Assembly (NCBI RefSeq): GCF_020179385.1
Contig: NZ_JAIBLJ010000025.1
Coordinates: forward strand, 1-55,561
Length of the DNA stretch: 55,561 nt
Reading direction: 5' to 3'
Origin: Alkalihalobacillus sp. YIM B00296
GTDB taxonomy: Bacteria > Bacillota > Bacilli > Bacillales > Fictibacillaceae
Part shown: piece by piece, positions 27,100 to 34,937 of the stretch
Position numbering within the stretch: position 1 is the stretch's first letter
Layout of the letters: each line of letters begins with the position of its first letter
The notes under the pieces: model-generated
Seen by the model: only the letters and a program-made list of their open reading frames with translations
What the model was told of the DNA's origin: nothing
Database searches by the model: none
Program-made: the position numbers and the translations under genes

Positions 27100-28257
27100 G
27101 TGGAGGGTATTAAACAATTACTTGCTAGTAATATCCGTAGGTTTACGATGATTATTGCATTGATAGGAATTATCATTCTATTCCAGATATTGACCCAAGG
27201 GATCTTATTAACCCCATTGAATGTAACGAATATTATAATGCAAAACAGCTATATCATTGTATTAGCTATAGGAATGATGCTGATCATCATTACGGGTGAA
27301 ATAGATTTGTCTGTCGGATCAGTTGCAGCTTTCGTAGGAGCGGTTTCTGGTGTTTTACTCGTCAGCTGGGACTTACCTGTATTCCTTGGCATTATCATAT
27401 GTTTGGCGTTCGGAGCTCTTATTGGTGCATGGCAAGGGTATTGGGTGGCTTATGTAAATATACCTTCATTCATTGTTACTTTAGCAGGGATGTTAATTTT
27501 CAGAGGACTAACCTTGGTCGTGTTGCAAGGTCAGACCCTTGCCCCGTTTCCTGACAGCTTTAGAAGCTTGAGTTCAGCATTCATTCCAGATTTATTTGGT
27601 AATGGGGAGTTACAATTATTTACGATCCTTATCGGCCTCATCTTTACTGTAATTTATATTGTCAGTGAATTTTCCATACGTAAAAAGGATATTAAATATG
27701 AATTCAAGACGTTATCCATGCCTTTATTAATGTTGAAGCTCATCCTTTTTTCAGTTGTAATCAACTTATTTACATATGTACTGGCTCAGTATGAAGGTCT
27801 TCCTTATGTATTGCTTTTATTAGTAGCCCTTGTCCTCGGGTACACATTTATAATGAATAAGACTGTACTAGGTCGCCACATTTATGCAGTCGGCGGGAAT
27901 GCAAATGCGGCTAAATTGTCTGGTGTCAAAACGAAACGGATGAAGTTTCTCGTTTTTATGAATATGGGTATTTTAGCTGCTTTGAGTGGAATGATTTTTG
28001 CTGGTCGTTTAAATGCCGCAACTCCGCAAGCTGGTAATTTATTCGAATTGGATGCAATTGCCGCAGCTGTAATCGGTGGTGCGTCATTCACCGGAGGAAT
28101 CGGAACCATATTCGGAGCTGTAATCGGAGCTTTAGTCATGGGAGTATTAAACAACGGTATGTCACTCATGGGGATTGGTATTGACTGGCAACAAGCTATT
28201 AAGGGATTGGTCCTATTGGCAGCAGTCGCCTTTGACGTATTGAACAAAAATAAATAG
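27100..28257 (+). CDS. CUT2 sugar ABC transporter permease (GguB/XylH-like)
   Basis: 385 residues, longer than RbsC because of an extra pair of hydrophobic segments in the middle (about 190-250), as in XylH/GguB. Motifs are IITGEIDLSVGSVAAF, NIPSFIVTLAGM, IYAVGGNANAAKLSGV and ELDAIAAAVIGGASFTGG. GTG start, directly behind the ATPase gene. It should form the membrane channel of the arabinose transporter. Confidence 0.92.
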   Translation: MEGIKQLLASNIRRFTMIIALIGIIILFQILTQGILLTPLNVTNIIMQNSYIIVLAIGMMLIIITGEIDLSVGSVAAFVGAVSGVLLVSWDLPVFLGIIICLAFGALIGAWQGYWVAYVNIPSFIVTLAGMLIFRGLTLVVLQGQTLAPFPDSFRSLSSAFIPDLFGNGELQLFTILIGLIFTVIYIVSEFSIRKKDIKYEFKTLSMPLLMLKLILFSVVINLFTYVLAQYEGLPYVLLLLVALVLGYTFIMNKTVLGRHIYAVGGNANAAKLSGVKTKRMKFLVFMNMGILAALSGMIFAGRLNAATPQAGNLFELDAIAAAVIGGASFTGGIGTIFGAVIGALVMGVLNNGMSLMGIGIDWQQAIKGLVLLAAVAFDVLNKNK

Positions 28258-28262
28258 TGACC

Positions 28263-28306
28263 TTAAGGCAAGATATTGCTTTTGTTTGCTAATGAGCTTG
28301 CCTTAA
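28263..28306 (+). other. Stem-loop between permease gene and galM
   Basis: A perfect 10-bp stem TTAAGGCAAG / CTTGCCTTAA around a 24-base loop, with no T run. It may protect the upstream message or lower expression of galM. Confidence 0.5.
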
Positions 28307-28430
28307 CTTAGTGGTTGGACAAGGATCCATAGGAAAATCGGCCCTTTATCTAAAACACCTTGTAGGGCTATGTTATCCTATAAAAACTGTCTTTATCCTC
28401 GGGGCAGTCGGTGGGAAGGAAGAGATTTTC

Positions 28431-29486
28431 ATGAACATGGAAACGCAAGAGATTCAAGTTCCTGGTCAAAGAACCTGGACATTATTTCAACTGGAAAATG
28501 ACCAGGGGATGAGTGTCCATTTTCTGAACTATGGAGGGATCATCACGAATATTTCTGTCCCTGATCGAAATGGGAATTCTAAGAATGTAGTGCTTAGCTA
28601 TGAAGATTTCGAGGATTACATTGAAAATCCAGGATTTCTAGGGGCATTAATCGGTCGGGTAGCTGGTCGTATCAAAAATGCCTCATTTCAAATAGAAGGA
28701 AGGGAGTATGTAGTAGAAGCGAATGAAGGGGAACATCATCTCCACGGAGGTGAGCGTGGCTTTCATCAATGTCTCTGGGAAGCTTCCCCATTTGAGAGGG
28801 ATAGGGAAATAGGTGTAAAGCTTTCACACAAAAGTCTTGAAGGTGAAGGAGGATACCCTGGGGCCATTCACGTTGAGGTCACCTACATACTGACGAACGA
28901 CAATCAGTTGATCATCGATTATTTCGCAGAAACGGATCGGAAAACGGTGCTGACAATGACCAATCATTGTTATTTTAATTTAAGTGGAAAGGCCGATCAT
29001 ACCGTTCATCATCATTCATTACTTCTAAACAGTTCCCGTTTTGCCGAGTTAGATAATCAACTCATTCCGACAGGAAAATGGATAGATGTAACAGATACAC
29101 CGTTTGATTTCCGTCAAAATAGAAAGCTAGGATCCAGCTTTTCCTATGAAACTGCCCAACAAAGAGCTGCGAATGGTGGCATAGATCATTTTTTTTTGCT
29201 GGATGGTGAAAGGAAGCCGGCCATCCGGCTGGAAGATGCAAAGGCAGGACGTACGCTTGAGGTGGAAACGGATCAACCAGGCATTGTCATCTATACCTCT
29301 AATAACCTTCCAGAAGGGAAAAACTTGTCTGAAGGAAAAACTATGACACACTCAGGGATATGTATCGAAACGCAAAGCTCCCCAGCATCCTTACATGAAA
29401 CAGGGTTTCCCGATATTTTCCTTACTCCCGGCAAGCCTTACCATAGACGAACGTTGTTTAAGTTCGGAACTGGAGTATCAGAATGA
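28431..29486 (+). CDS. galM: Aldose 1-epimerase (mutarotase)
   Basis: 351 residues. It interconverts alpha and beta anomers of aldoses, here probably the arabinose taken up by the transporter. Family parts: NYGGIITNISVPDRNG, GALIGRVAGRI, HHLHGGERGFHQCLWE with the catalytic histidine region, MTNHCYFNLSG, and IDHFFLLDG; the C-terminal IETQSSPAS holds the catalytic glutamate. ATG 28431 follows GGAAGGAAGAG; a frame open 40 codons further upstream has no site. Last gene of the arabinose operon. Confidence 0.93.
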   Translation: MNMETQEIQVPGQRTWTLFQLENDQGMSVHFLNYGGIITNISVPDRNGNSKNVVLSYEDFEDYIENPGFLGALIGRVAGRIKNASFQIEGREYVVEANEGEHHLHGGERGFHQCLWEASPFERDREIGVKLSHKSLEGEGGYPGAIHVEVTYILTNDNQLIIDYFAETDRKTVLTMTNHCYFNLSGKADHTVHHHSLLLNSSRFAELDNQLIPTGKWIDVTDTPFDFRQNRKLGSSFSYETAQQRAANGGIDHFFLLDGERKPAIRLEDAKAGRTLEVETDQPGIVIYTSNNLPEGKNLSEGKTMTHSGICIETQSSPASLHETGFPDIFLTPGKPYHRRTLFKFGTGVSE

Positions 29487-29509
29487 AATTGACAAACTTT
29501 TGATATATT

Positions 29510-29543
29510 AGCCTCTCATGAGTACACTTTTGAGAGGCTTTTT
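29510..29543 (+). terminator. Terminator of the arabinose operon
   Basis: Stem AGCCTCTC / GAGAGGCT, 14-base loop, then TTTTT, 23 bases past the galM stop codon. Confidence 0.88.
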
Positions 29544-29673
29544 CTCCATGTTTCCAGTGATATAGGCTGCGAAAAATATTGCTTGATTTTCCCTCGATAT
29601 TGGCTAAGGTACTGGAAGGCGCCCCTCCATTATGGCGAATATCGACTGCTTTAGAAAGCTGCTTCGTTTTCAC

Positions 29674-30330
29674 CTAACCGCGCGTCTTATATTGTCTTGT
29701 TGTCATCCCAGTCACTTTTTTGAATAGGTTGCAAAAGTAATGGGAGTCACTGTAACCGACCTTTTGGGCAATCTCATAGGTTTTGTCATTTGTCGATTTT
29801 AGCAGCTTTTTGGCGTTCTCCATCCGAATATGCGTAATATACTCAACCAAGGTTTTACCGGTTTCCTGGCTGAACATCCGGCTGAAATAGGAAGGACTGA
29901 CATTGACCATATCTGCGATCCTTTGTAAGGATAATTCCGATTCATAAAAATGCTGATGTATATATTCTTGAGCTTTAAGAATAAGTGGGTTAACCTTCAC
30001 AGATGAAAAAATCTTGGATTCCATGACAACCTTCAGCATATCAGCAATGTATGCTTCGACTTCCGAGTATTCCCGGATCCAGCCTGCCCGTACTTCGCGG
30101 TTGGTCATTTCCTTCAGCAATCCGACATCCTCGATCCTCTGTTCCCTCATATATTGCTTTATAGTCAGCGTGAAATCGATCAAGGAATAGGCAGTAATGG
30201 ATAAATGGGTAGTAAAGTGGAAGTACCTAATGAGGAGAACAGGAGGAACCTGTTCTTTCATATAACTTTGACGAAACAGCTTCGGACAATACCATTCAAG
30301 ACGTGTCCGACAATAGCTGCATCGGTACAT
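29674..30330 (-). pseudogene. AraC-type regulator fragment (YesN C-terminal part)
   Basis: The last 100 residues are a complete AraC DNA-binding domain (LSLQRIADMVNVSPSYFSRMFSQE and the AQKVGYSDSHYFCNLFKKVTG segment), and about 50 residues before it resemble the linker of YesN-type response regulators. The first 60 residues are rich in Cys, Trp and Arg and do not look like coding sequence. No receiver domain, kinase partner or convincing ribosome binding site is seen. I read it as the remnant of a longer regulator. A short functional AraC protein starting near the methionine at residue 61 cannot be excluded. Confidence 0.5.
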
Positions 30331-30448
30331 TGGATGCCGTGTATGTAATGAGGTATGTGCGGCATGATGTAATCAGCCTCCGTGCCTCTGAGGAGTAGTG
30401 AAGCTATTTTTCACAAAGTTAAAATTGCATATCAGCTCTTTTGTTTCG

Positions 30449-30463
30449 TATCGCCTGGCGATA
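30449..30463. repeat. Palindrome 1 (TATCGC-N3-GCGATA)
   Basis: TATCGCCTGGCGATA, a perfect 7-bp-arm palindrome preceded by a T-rich stretch (CTCTTTTGTTTCG) and followed by TATAACT. It lies about 55 bases before the RacA-like gene, in its promoter region. Confidence 0.75.
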
Positions 30464-30516
30464 TAACTTGCAATTTAAGTTGAAAACCTTCATATTAAAT
30501 AGAAAAGGAGGCCCGA

Positions 30517-30530
30517 TATGCGACGCGATA
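30517..30530. repeat. Palindrome 2, over the start codon of the RacA-like gene
   Basis: TATGCGACGCGATA, an imperfect version of the palindrome with a good CGCGATA right arm, overlaps the ATG at 30518. If bound, it would block expression of the gene itself. Confidence 0.45.
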
Positions 30531-31258
30531 TACAACCCAATGAACGAGCATTCTCTACTAAGGAAGTTGCAGAAGAAGTGAGTATTGCCACTCCTACTGT
30601 CCGAAAGTATGGGCAAATTTTAGAGCGGAATGGATACGAGTTTTTGAAAGATGGCGATCGACGTATCTTTGTTCAAAGTGACATCAAAGCGCTTATAGCG
30701 TTACGCGATACGGACAAGCCCCTTGACGATACAGCAAAAGACCTTGTATATCAACAAAGAGAGAATTTGAAAGTCTCTAATGAAACAGAGGTAGCGATAT
30801 CCGATACATATGAAAATGTACCGCATGACCCTAACCAATTAAAAGAGGTCTTAATGTATGTCGTCAATGAACTCGCAGCTACACGGGAAATGAATGTCCA
30901 ATTGACAAACGATATGTCACAGCTTAAAACAACAGTTTCACGACTCCAGCAAGATCATCATGCTATAAGTTCTAATATCGGGAATTCTGCTCAAAAAACG
31001 AATGCTAAAATTGAAAATTTGACCAAGCAACAAAATACTTATTACGAAACCTTGTTAGAGCAGGAAAAACATCATTATGAAGAATTGCTGCAACAAGAAA
31101 AGCAAAAAAGTGAACTCTTACAAAAAGAAATACAAAGTATGAGGGAAGAGCAGATTAAAGAATGGCGTTCACAAAATGATTTTAATAAACGTTTAGAAAT
31201 TGCGATACAAAAACCTAAAGGAAAACGGAGCGGGTTATTCTCTTTATTCCGAAAATAA
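30518..31258 (+). CDS. RacA-like MerR-type HTH and coiled-coil DNA-binding protein
   Basis: 246 residues. Residues 10-80 form a MerR-type winged helix (AFSTKEVAEEVSIATPTVRKYG, then DGDRRIFVQSDIKALIAL). A long Gln/Glu/Lys-rich coiled coil covers about 105-230, and the last 15 residues are basic and aromatic (GKRSGLFSLFRK), suited to touching the membrane. This plan matches B. subtilis RacA (184 residues), which ties origin-proximal DNA to the cell pole, and MerR-HTH proteins with a DUF3967 tail seen on Bacillus plasmids and chromosomes. AGGAGG lies 6 bases before the ATG. At least six related palindromes lie in and around the gene, which points to a site-clustering DNA-binding function. It is not a usual MerR activator, since there is no effector domain. 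Confidence 0.8.
   Translation: MRRDIQPNERAFSTKEVAEEVSIATPTVRKYGQILERNGYEFLKDGDRRIFVQSDIKALIALRDTDKPLDDTAKDLVYQQRENLKVSNETEVAISDTYENVPHDPNQLKEVLMYVVNELAATREMNVQLTNDMSQLKTTVSRLQQDHHAISSNIGNSAQKTNAKIENLTKQQNTYYETLLEQEKHHYEELLQQEKQKSELLQKEIQSMREEQIKEWRSQNDFNKRLEIAIQKPKGKRSGLFSLFRK
30694..30710. repeat. Palindrome 3, inside the RacA-like gene
   Basis: TATAGCGTTACGCGATA, a wider relative of the palindrome (arms TAT-M-GCGT and ACGC-K-ATA). It encodes part of IALRD. The surrounding 27 bases recur at 31514-31540 with one difference. Confidence 0.6.
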
Positions 31259-31419
31259 GTTACCTATTATTTTTATATAAGTGTATCGGGTTTACCAAAA
31301 GTAAATGAGGGGTCAATTTAAATTCATTAGAGATACATGTAAGCGATATGCACCATTCATAACCTTGAAAAAGAAAAATGATGTATGAGATGGTCAGAAA
31401 AACAGAATTCATCCTTAAT

Positions 31420-31454
31420 GAGCTGGTCGAGAAATAAATGGTCGGTTCTTTTTT
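31420..31454 (+). terminator. Possible terminator downstream of the RacA-like gene
   Basis: GAGCTGGTC pairs over nine positions with GGTCGGTTC (four G-U pairs), followed by six Ts. It sits directly before palindrome 4. The 31259-31948 gap holds no convincing gene, only palindromes, half-sites and two such hairpins. Confidence 0.45.
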
Positions 31455-31460
31455 GTGTCG

Positions 31461-31475
31461 TATCGCTACGCGATA
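31461..31475. repeat. Palindrome 4
   Basis: TATCGCTACGCGATA, perfect 6-bp arms around TAC, preceded by a T-run and GTGTCG like palindrome 1. Confidence 0.7.
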
Positions 31476-31516
31476 TGAATCGATGTTTCTTTGTTTTCAA
31501 TCTGACATCGTGTGCT

Positions 31517-31533
31517 TATAGCGTCACGCGATA
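31517..31533. repeat. Palindrome 5
   Basis: TATAGCGTCACGCGATA, almost identical to palindrome 3 including the flanking bases (GCT before, CGGACAA after). Confidence 0.65.
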
Positions 31534-31618
31534 CGGACAAACAAGCTCTTTAAGAATCCATGCGTAACTTGTTTATAGCGATACCCAATACAAATGTGCC
31601 CCTAGGACTGTAGTTAAC

Positions 31619-31645
31619 AAAGATTCTTAATGGGGTCTTTTTTTT
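31619..31645 (+). terminator. Stem-loop with T run before palindrome 6
   Basis: AAAGATTC pairs with GGGTCTTT (two G-U pairs) over a short loop and is followed by further Ts up to 31645. It has the same hairpin-then-palindrome arrangement as at 31420-31475. Confidence 0.45.
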
Positions 31646-31650
31646 GCTTG

Positions 31651-31665
31651 TATCGCCAGGCGATA
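31651..31665. repeat. Palindrome 6
   Basis: TATCGCCAGGCGATA, perfect 7-bp arms, followed by TATAACT exactly like palindrome 1. Half-sites occur nearby at 31343 (GCGATAT), 31578 (GCGATA) and 31798 (TATAGCGAT). Confidence 0.75.
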
Positions 31666-31948
31666 TAACTAAAGGGAACAACTCCAATAATCGAAATTTT
31701 CTATGTTCCGACAATTAAGCACCATTTTTCAAATCTCAACAATTTCCCGAGAAATATCTACAAATTTTGATTACATATCGACAAAAATTAAAACACTATA
31801 GCGATTTGGTTTTCTTGAAAACGAGGCTGTCCAACAAAACGAAACAAAAGGAACATGATATTACGACACAATGTCATCAGCCAAAAACCTCTGGCCGCGA
31901 TTATAACGTTGAACAGTCAATCAATTTAAGGAGACCAAAACTTATATT

Positions 31949-32350
31949 TTACTGTGATTTTTCTGACGAATCGAGCGCTCTCATAAAGTAGGCTGTTGGC
32001 AGAAGTATACATATTGCTGATTGGAGAAGGGCGAAGAAGCGGGCACTTCCTACTGGAACCATGTCTCCATAACCTACTGATAACAGGGTGACAACACTAA
32101 AGTACAAGACATCCAGAAAGGTAGGTTCAATTGGCTGGGGGTCAGAGAGGCTATCCACTAATATGACTCCTTTTAACGATAAAAGGTAATATAAGAGCCA
32201 AAATCCAATCAAAATTACAGTTAATACAGAGAAAAGCTTAAGAAAGAGAGCGGTGTTGAAATAACTTTTCCGATAAGTCCTAGTAGTGAAGAAGTAAAAA
32301 AGATTGATTGCAATGAATAACATCGTTGCTGTAACCAAAAAATTAACCAT
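31949..32350 (-). CDS. Small potassium channel protein
   Basis: 133 residues with membrane segments at about 4-21, 33-57 and 105-125 and a pore helix before the selectivity filter SVGYGD (91-96). The layout is that of simple Kch/KcsA-like channels with an extra N-terminal segment. There is no RCK or other cytoplasmic gating domain; the C-terminus is only about 10 residues beyond the last helix. ATG 32350 is chosen because the GAGGTGG site overlaps the alternative GTG at 32359. It stands alone and might contribute to K+ flux or turgor control. Confidence 0.85.
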   Translation of the reverse strand: MVNFLVTATMLFIAINLFYFFTTRTYRKSYFNTALFLKLFSVLTVILIGFWLLYYLLSLKGVILVDSLSDPQPIEPTFLDVLYFSVVTLLSVGYGDMVPVGSARFFALLQSAICILLPTAYFMRALDSSEKSQ

Positions 32351-32657
32351 TGTAACCACCTCATATTTGTATTATCCTTTCTGGTTCACACTAAACTTCA
32401 TTTCCTGAAATGAAGGATAAGTAAGAAAGAAATACTAAAATAAGTTGTTGCTAGGTCAAGTTTTCGACACATAGAAAACATGCTGATTGATGATAGGGAA
32501 GATAATTGAGATGGATAAGACAATCTGATTGGGATTGTCCACCCCATTTCGATTCAAGGCCGAATTTTTACACCTCCTTACAAGATTTTCTGCATAAAGG
32601 TTAGACTTCTGGTTAATCTATGACTGTATTTAAAATCCCGATAATAGGAGGTTTCTT
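32351..32657. other. Intergenic region, no feature seen
   Basis: AT-rich spacer between the divergent channel and WGxxGxxG genes. I see no repeat, hairpin or convincing promoter apart from the AATAGGAGG ribosome binding site at its right end. Confidence 0.4.
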
Positions 32658-32969
32658 ATGTTGAACAAAAAGTTAATCGCCGTTCTTTTTACAATGGCAC
32701 TTGTTTTTACTTCACTTGGAGCACCGGCATTAGCCACCATGAACGATGACGATGATCGAATCATGAATGAGAATAATGGAGATCGAATCGGAACGGGTGT
32801 CCGTACTAACCAGGACAGTGACAGGGTTGGCATTCGTGATGCTGATGACCGTGCTGGGATTCGTGAAACCGCTGCTCCTAGAGATCGTAACTGGGAATGG
32901 ATCGGTTTAGCAGGATTGTTAGGACTATTAGGGCTTAGAAGAAGAAATGAACGTCGCGTAACAGACTGA
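32658..32969 (+). CDS. Small secreted or membrane-anchored WGxxGxxG-type protein
   Basis: 103 residues: a signal peptide (about 1-26, ending ALA), an Asp/Asn/Arg-rich middle with imperfect repeats of the DDRxGIR kind (DSDRVGIRDADDRAGIRE), and a C-terminal WEWIGLAGLLGLLGLRRR. This Trp/Gly-rich helix followed by arginines is the mark of the small WGxxGxxG family of Bacillales; here the first positions read WEWIGLAG. The tail resembles sorting signals, but I know of no proven function. It has its own ribosome binding site and terminator. Confidence 0.7.
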   Translation: MLNKKLIAVLFTMALVFTSLGAPALATMNDDDDRIMNENNGDRIGTGVRTNQDSDRVGIRDADDRAGIRETAAPRDRNWEWIGLAGLLGLLGLRRRNERRVTD

Positions 32970-32979
32970 AGAAGAATTT

Positions 32980-33014
32980 CCCTATACTCTTAATAAGGAG
33001 TGTAGGGATTTTTT
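32980..33014 (+). terminator. Terminator of the WGxxGxxG gene
   Basis: Stem CCCTATACTC / GAGTGTAGGG (one G-U pair), 8-base loop, then ATTTTTT, 10 bases past the stop codon. Confidence 0.85.
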
Positions 33015-33223
33015 ATGTGAAAAACTTCTCGAAAAGCCGCAGGAATTAGCGATGGACTGGCCGGAATAATACTGAAACGGCCGGAATTTCTTTGAAAATC
33101 TTTAGATGAAACGGAAGTCATCATGCTCTGTGAGACCTGTGTATCTAGGCCCATCCTTTTGTTTGAAATTCAGAAGCAATTTTCGTAAGGTGTAGCTAGA
33201 ATTATATGGGAGGCATCAGAGGC

Positions 33224-33433
33224 ATGGGAAAATATAAGAAATCTGATTGGGCAGAGGCGAAAAAGCGCTGCCGATTGAATGAAAATGACATCAGAATGGC
33301 GAAAGAACTCGGTATGACACCAAAAAGTCTGATTAAAAACATCCCTGCGCCATCACAAAAATGGAAAGCGCCGGTCAAAGTCTGGATCAGGGATATATAT
33401 GAAAATAAATTTGGAAAGGTACTTGGATCGTAA
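33224..33433 (+). CDS. Small conserved-looking protein of unknown function
   Basis: 69 residues, strongly basic and with regular helical patterns (KKSDWAEAKKRCRLNENDIRMAKELG, then PKSLIKNIPAPSQKWKAPVKVWIRDIY). I believe proteins like this occur across Bacillaceae, but I can name no function. ATG 33224 follows GGGAGG at a spacing of about 10; the ATG at 33206 overlaps that site. No signal peptide or membrane segment. Confidence 0.65.
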   Translation: MGKYKKSDWAEAKKRCRLNENDIRMAKELGMTPKSLIKNIPAPSQKWKAPVKVWIRDIYENKFGKVLGS

Positions 33434-33648
33434 TGAAGATGGGTGTGTCATCTGGAAAGGAGGGAGTTAGGGCAAAGCTGTAACATAGGGAGATCCGCAT
33501 ATAGACAAGCGTAAGCTATACTCCACAGAAGATTGCTGGAACTTATGGCATTCTATTGGAATGTATAAATAGAAAGATGATTGAGTTGTTTCCAGTGGCT
33601 GATATCGAAATTGATAAGAAAAACAGCAATTACCCATTAATCGATCTC

Positions 33649-33725
33649 TACCAGGCCTGGTATTGGACGTATCGGGATGAATACTATACTTACCCCCAAC
33701 ACAATTCGATTTGATAGAATTGTGT
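33649..33725. other. Palindrome and inverted repeat in the 33434-33845 gap
   Basis: The gap holds a 14-bp perfect palindrome TACCAGGCCTGGTA (33649-33662) and, 36 bases on, a 9-bp stem ACACAATTC / GAATTGTGT with a 9-base loop (33699-33725). Neither has a T run. Open frames on both strands here lack ribosome binding sites and look accidental. Confidence 0.45.
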
Positions 33726-33845
33726 AATTCTTCAAACAATCGCATCTAAACCCTTGCCAATTTGTTACAATATGAGGGAAAATTTCAAAAAAACAAGGAT
33801 TTTGTCTTACCGTTCCGAAATTATAATGGGTAGGATCTTTCACAA

Positions 33846-33938
33846 ATGTCCCATGACATGAACCCTGAAGAATTGTACCTAGCAGAGAAGGTTTTTCGGG
33901 TTTTCAATAAATGGTTTGATGATCAAGGCGGCAGGTAG
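33846..33938 (+). CDS. Possible 30-residue small protein
   Basis: ATG to TAG gives MSHDMNPEELYLAEKVFRVF and ten more residues, a compact amphipathic peptide with balanced charges. GTAGGAT lies about 9 bases before the ATG. It ends 24 bases before the MoxR-type gene and could be its first co-transcribed gene. Composition looks like coding sequence, but at this length chance cannot be excluded. Confidence 0.4.
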   Translation: MSHDMNPEELYLAEKVFRVFNKWFDDQGGR

Positions 33939-33962
33939 ATAACTAGAGGGGGATTGTATTTA

Positions 33963-34937
33963 ATGTCAGCAAACAGCATCAGATATGAGTCATATCATCC
34001 ACAATTAGAAAAAATAGTCGAAAATGTAGAAAAAGTAATGGTCGGGAAGAGAAAAGCGACCGAATTAAGTATCATTTCACTGTTAACTGGAGGACACATA
34101 TTACTAGAGGATGTACCGGGTGTCGGAAAAACGATGATGGTCCGTTCCATCGCACAATCGGTAGGAGCTAAATTCAACCGGATCCAATTTACCCCTGATC
34201 TGTTACCCTCAGATTTGACCGGGGTTTCCGTATATAACCAAAAGAATATGGATTTCGAATTCCGTCCTGGACCATTAATGGGGAACATTGTCCTTGCCGA
34301 CGAAATCAACCGGACTTCTCCTAAAACACAATCAGCCCTTTTAGAAGCAATGGGGGAACAGAGTATTACAGTTGACGGTTTTACCCATCATTTACCGAAG
34401 CCTTTTTTTGTGATGGCGACTCAAAACCCGATCGAATACGAAGGTACATATCCATTGCCAGAAGCACAGTTGGATCGGTTCCTATTGAAAATCAATATGG
34501 GCTACCCATCTGCAAGTGAAGAACTTCAGGTCCTGATACGCAATGAAAGGCAACAACCGATCGAAGAGTTGACGCCTGTCCTTCAGCTGGATGATTTGCT
34601 GGAATTGCAGAATCAAGTAAAATCCGTCTATGTTGAGGAAACGGTGAAACAATACATCATTGACATTGTCATTCGAACGAGGAAGCATAGTGGAATCCAT
34701 CTCGGGGTCAGCCCTCGTGGCTCTTTAGCGCTTATGAAAACAGCCCAAGCCTATGCACTGTTATTAAACAGGGATTATATCGTGCCGGATGATGTGAAGT
34801 ATTTAGCACCGAATGTATTGTGTCACAGAATCATCTTGAAGCCTGAAGCCCGCTTCGATGGTTACACACCTGAGAAGATCGTCAATGAAATATTGGAACG
34901 TACGCCAGTTCCGGTGCTTAGGAAAGAAAAGGCATGA
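33963..34937 (+). CDS. MoxR-family AAA+ ATPase
   Basis: 324 residues. AAA_3 domain with Walker A DVPGVGKT (about 50-57), Walker B VLADEINR (about 108), and the sensor segment MATQNPIEYEGTYPLPEAQLDRF; a small helical lid with SPRGSLALMKTAQA lies at the C-terminus. MoxR ATPases act as chaperones for VWA- or DUF58-type proteins; here the DUF58 gene overlaps its last 4 bases. ATG 33963 follows GAGGGGG. Gene order matches B. subtilis yeaC. Confidence 0.92.
   Translation: MSANSIRYESYHPQLEKIVENVEKVMVGKRKATELSIISLLTGGHILLEDVPGVGKTMMVRSIAQSVGAKFNRIQFTPDLLPSDLTGVSVYNQKNMDFEFRPGPLMGNIVLADEINRTSPKTQSALLEAMGEQSITVDGFTHHLPKPFFVMATQNPIEYEGTYPLPEAQLDRFLLKINMGYPSASEELQVLIRNERQQPIEELTPVLQLDDLLELQNQVKSVYVEETVKQYIIDIVIRTRKHSGIHLGVSPRGSLALMKTAQAYALLLNRDYIVPDDVKYLAPNVLCHRIILKPEARFDGYTPEKIVNEILERTPVPVLRKEKA

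Noticed and set aside
30686-30699. cre-like sequence TCAAAGCGCTTATA inside the RacA-like gene
   Set aside because: At least two mismatches to the consensus and overlap with the gene's own palindrome; chance is more likely.
31767-31991. Open frame of about 74 codons on the plus strand
   Set aside because: No ribosome binding site, low-complexity composition, and it runs into the end of the channel gene on the other strand.
33467-33843. Two overlapping minus-strand open frames in the gap before the MoxR operon
   Set aside because: No ribosome binding sites, Cys/Pro/Ser-rich composition, and they cover hairpins and palindromes.
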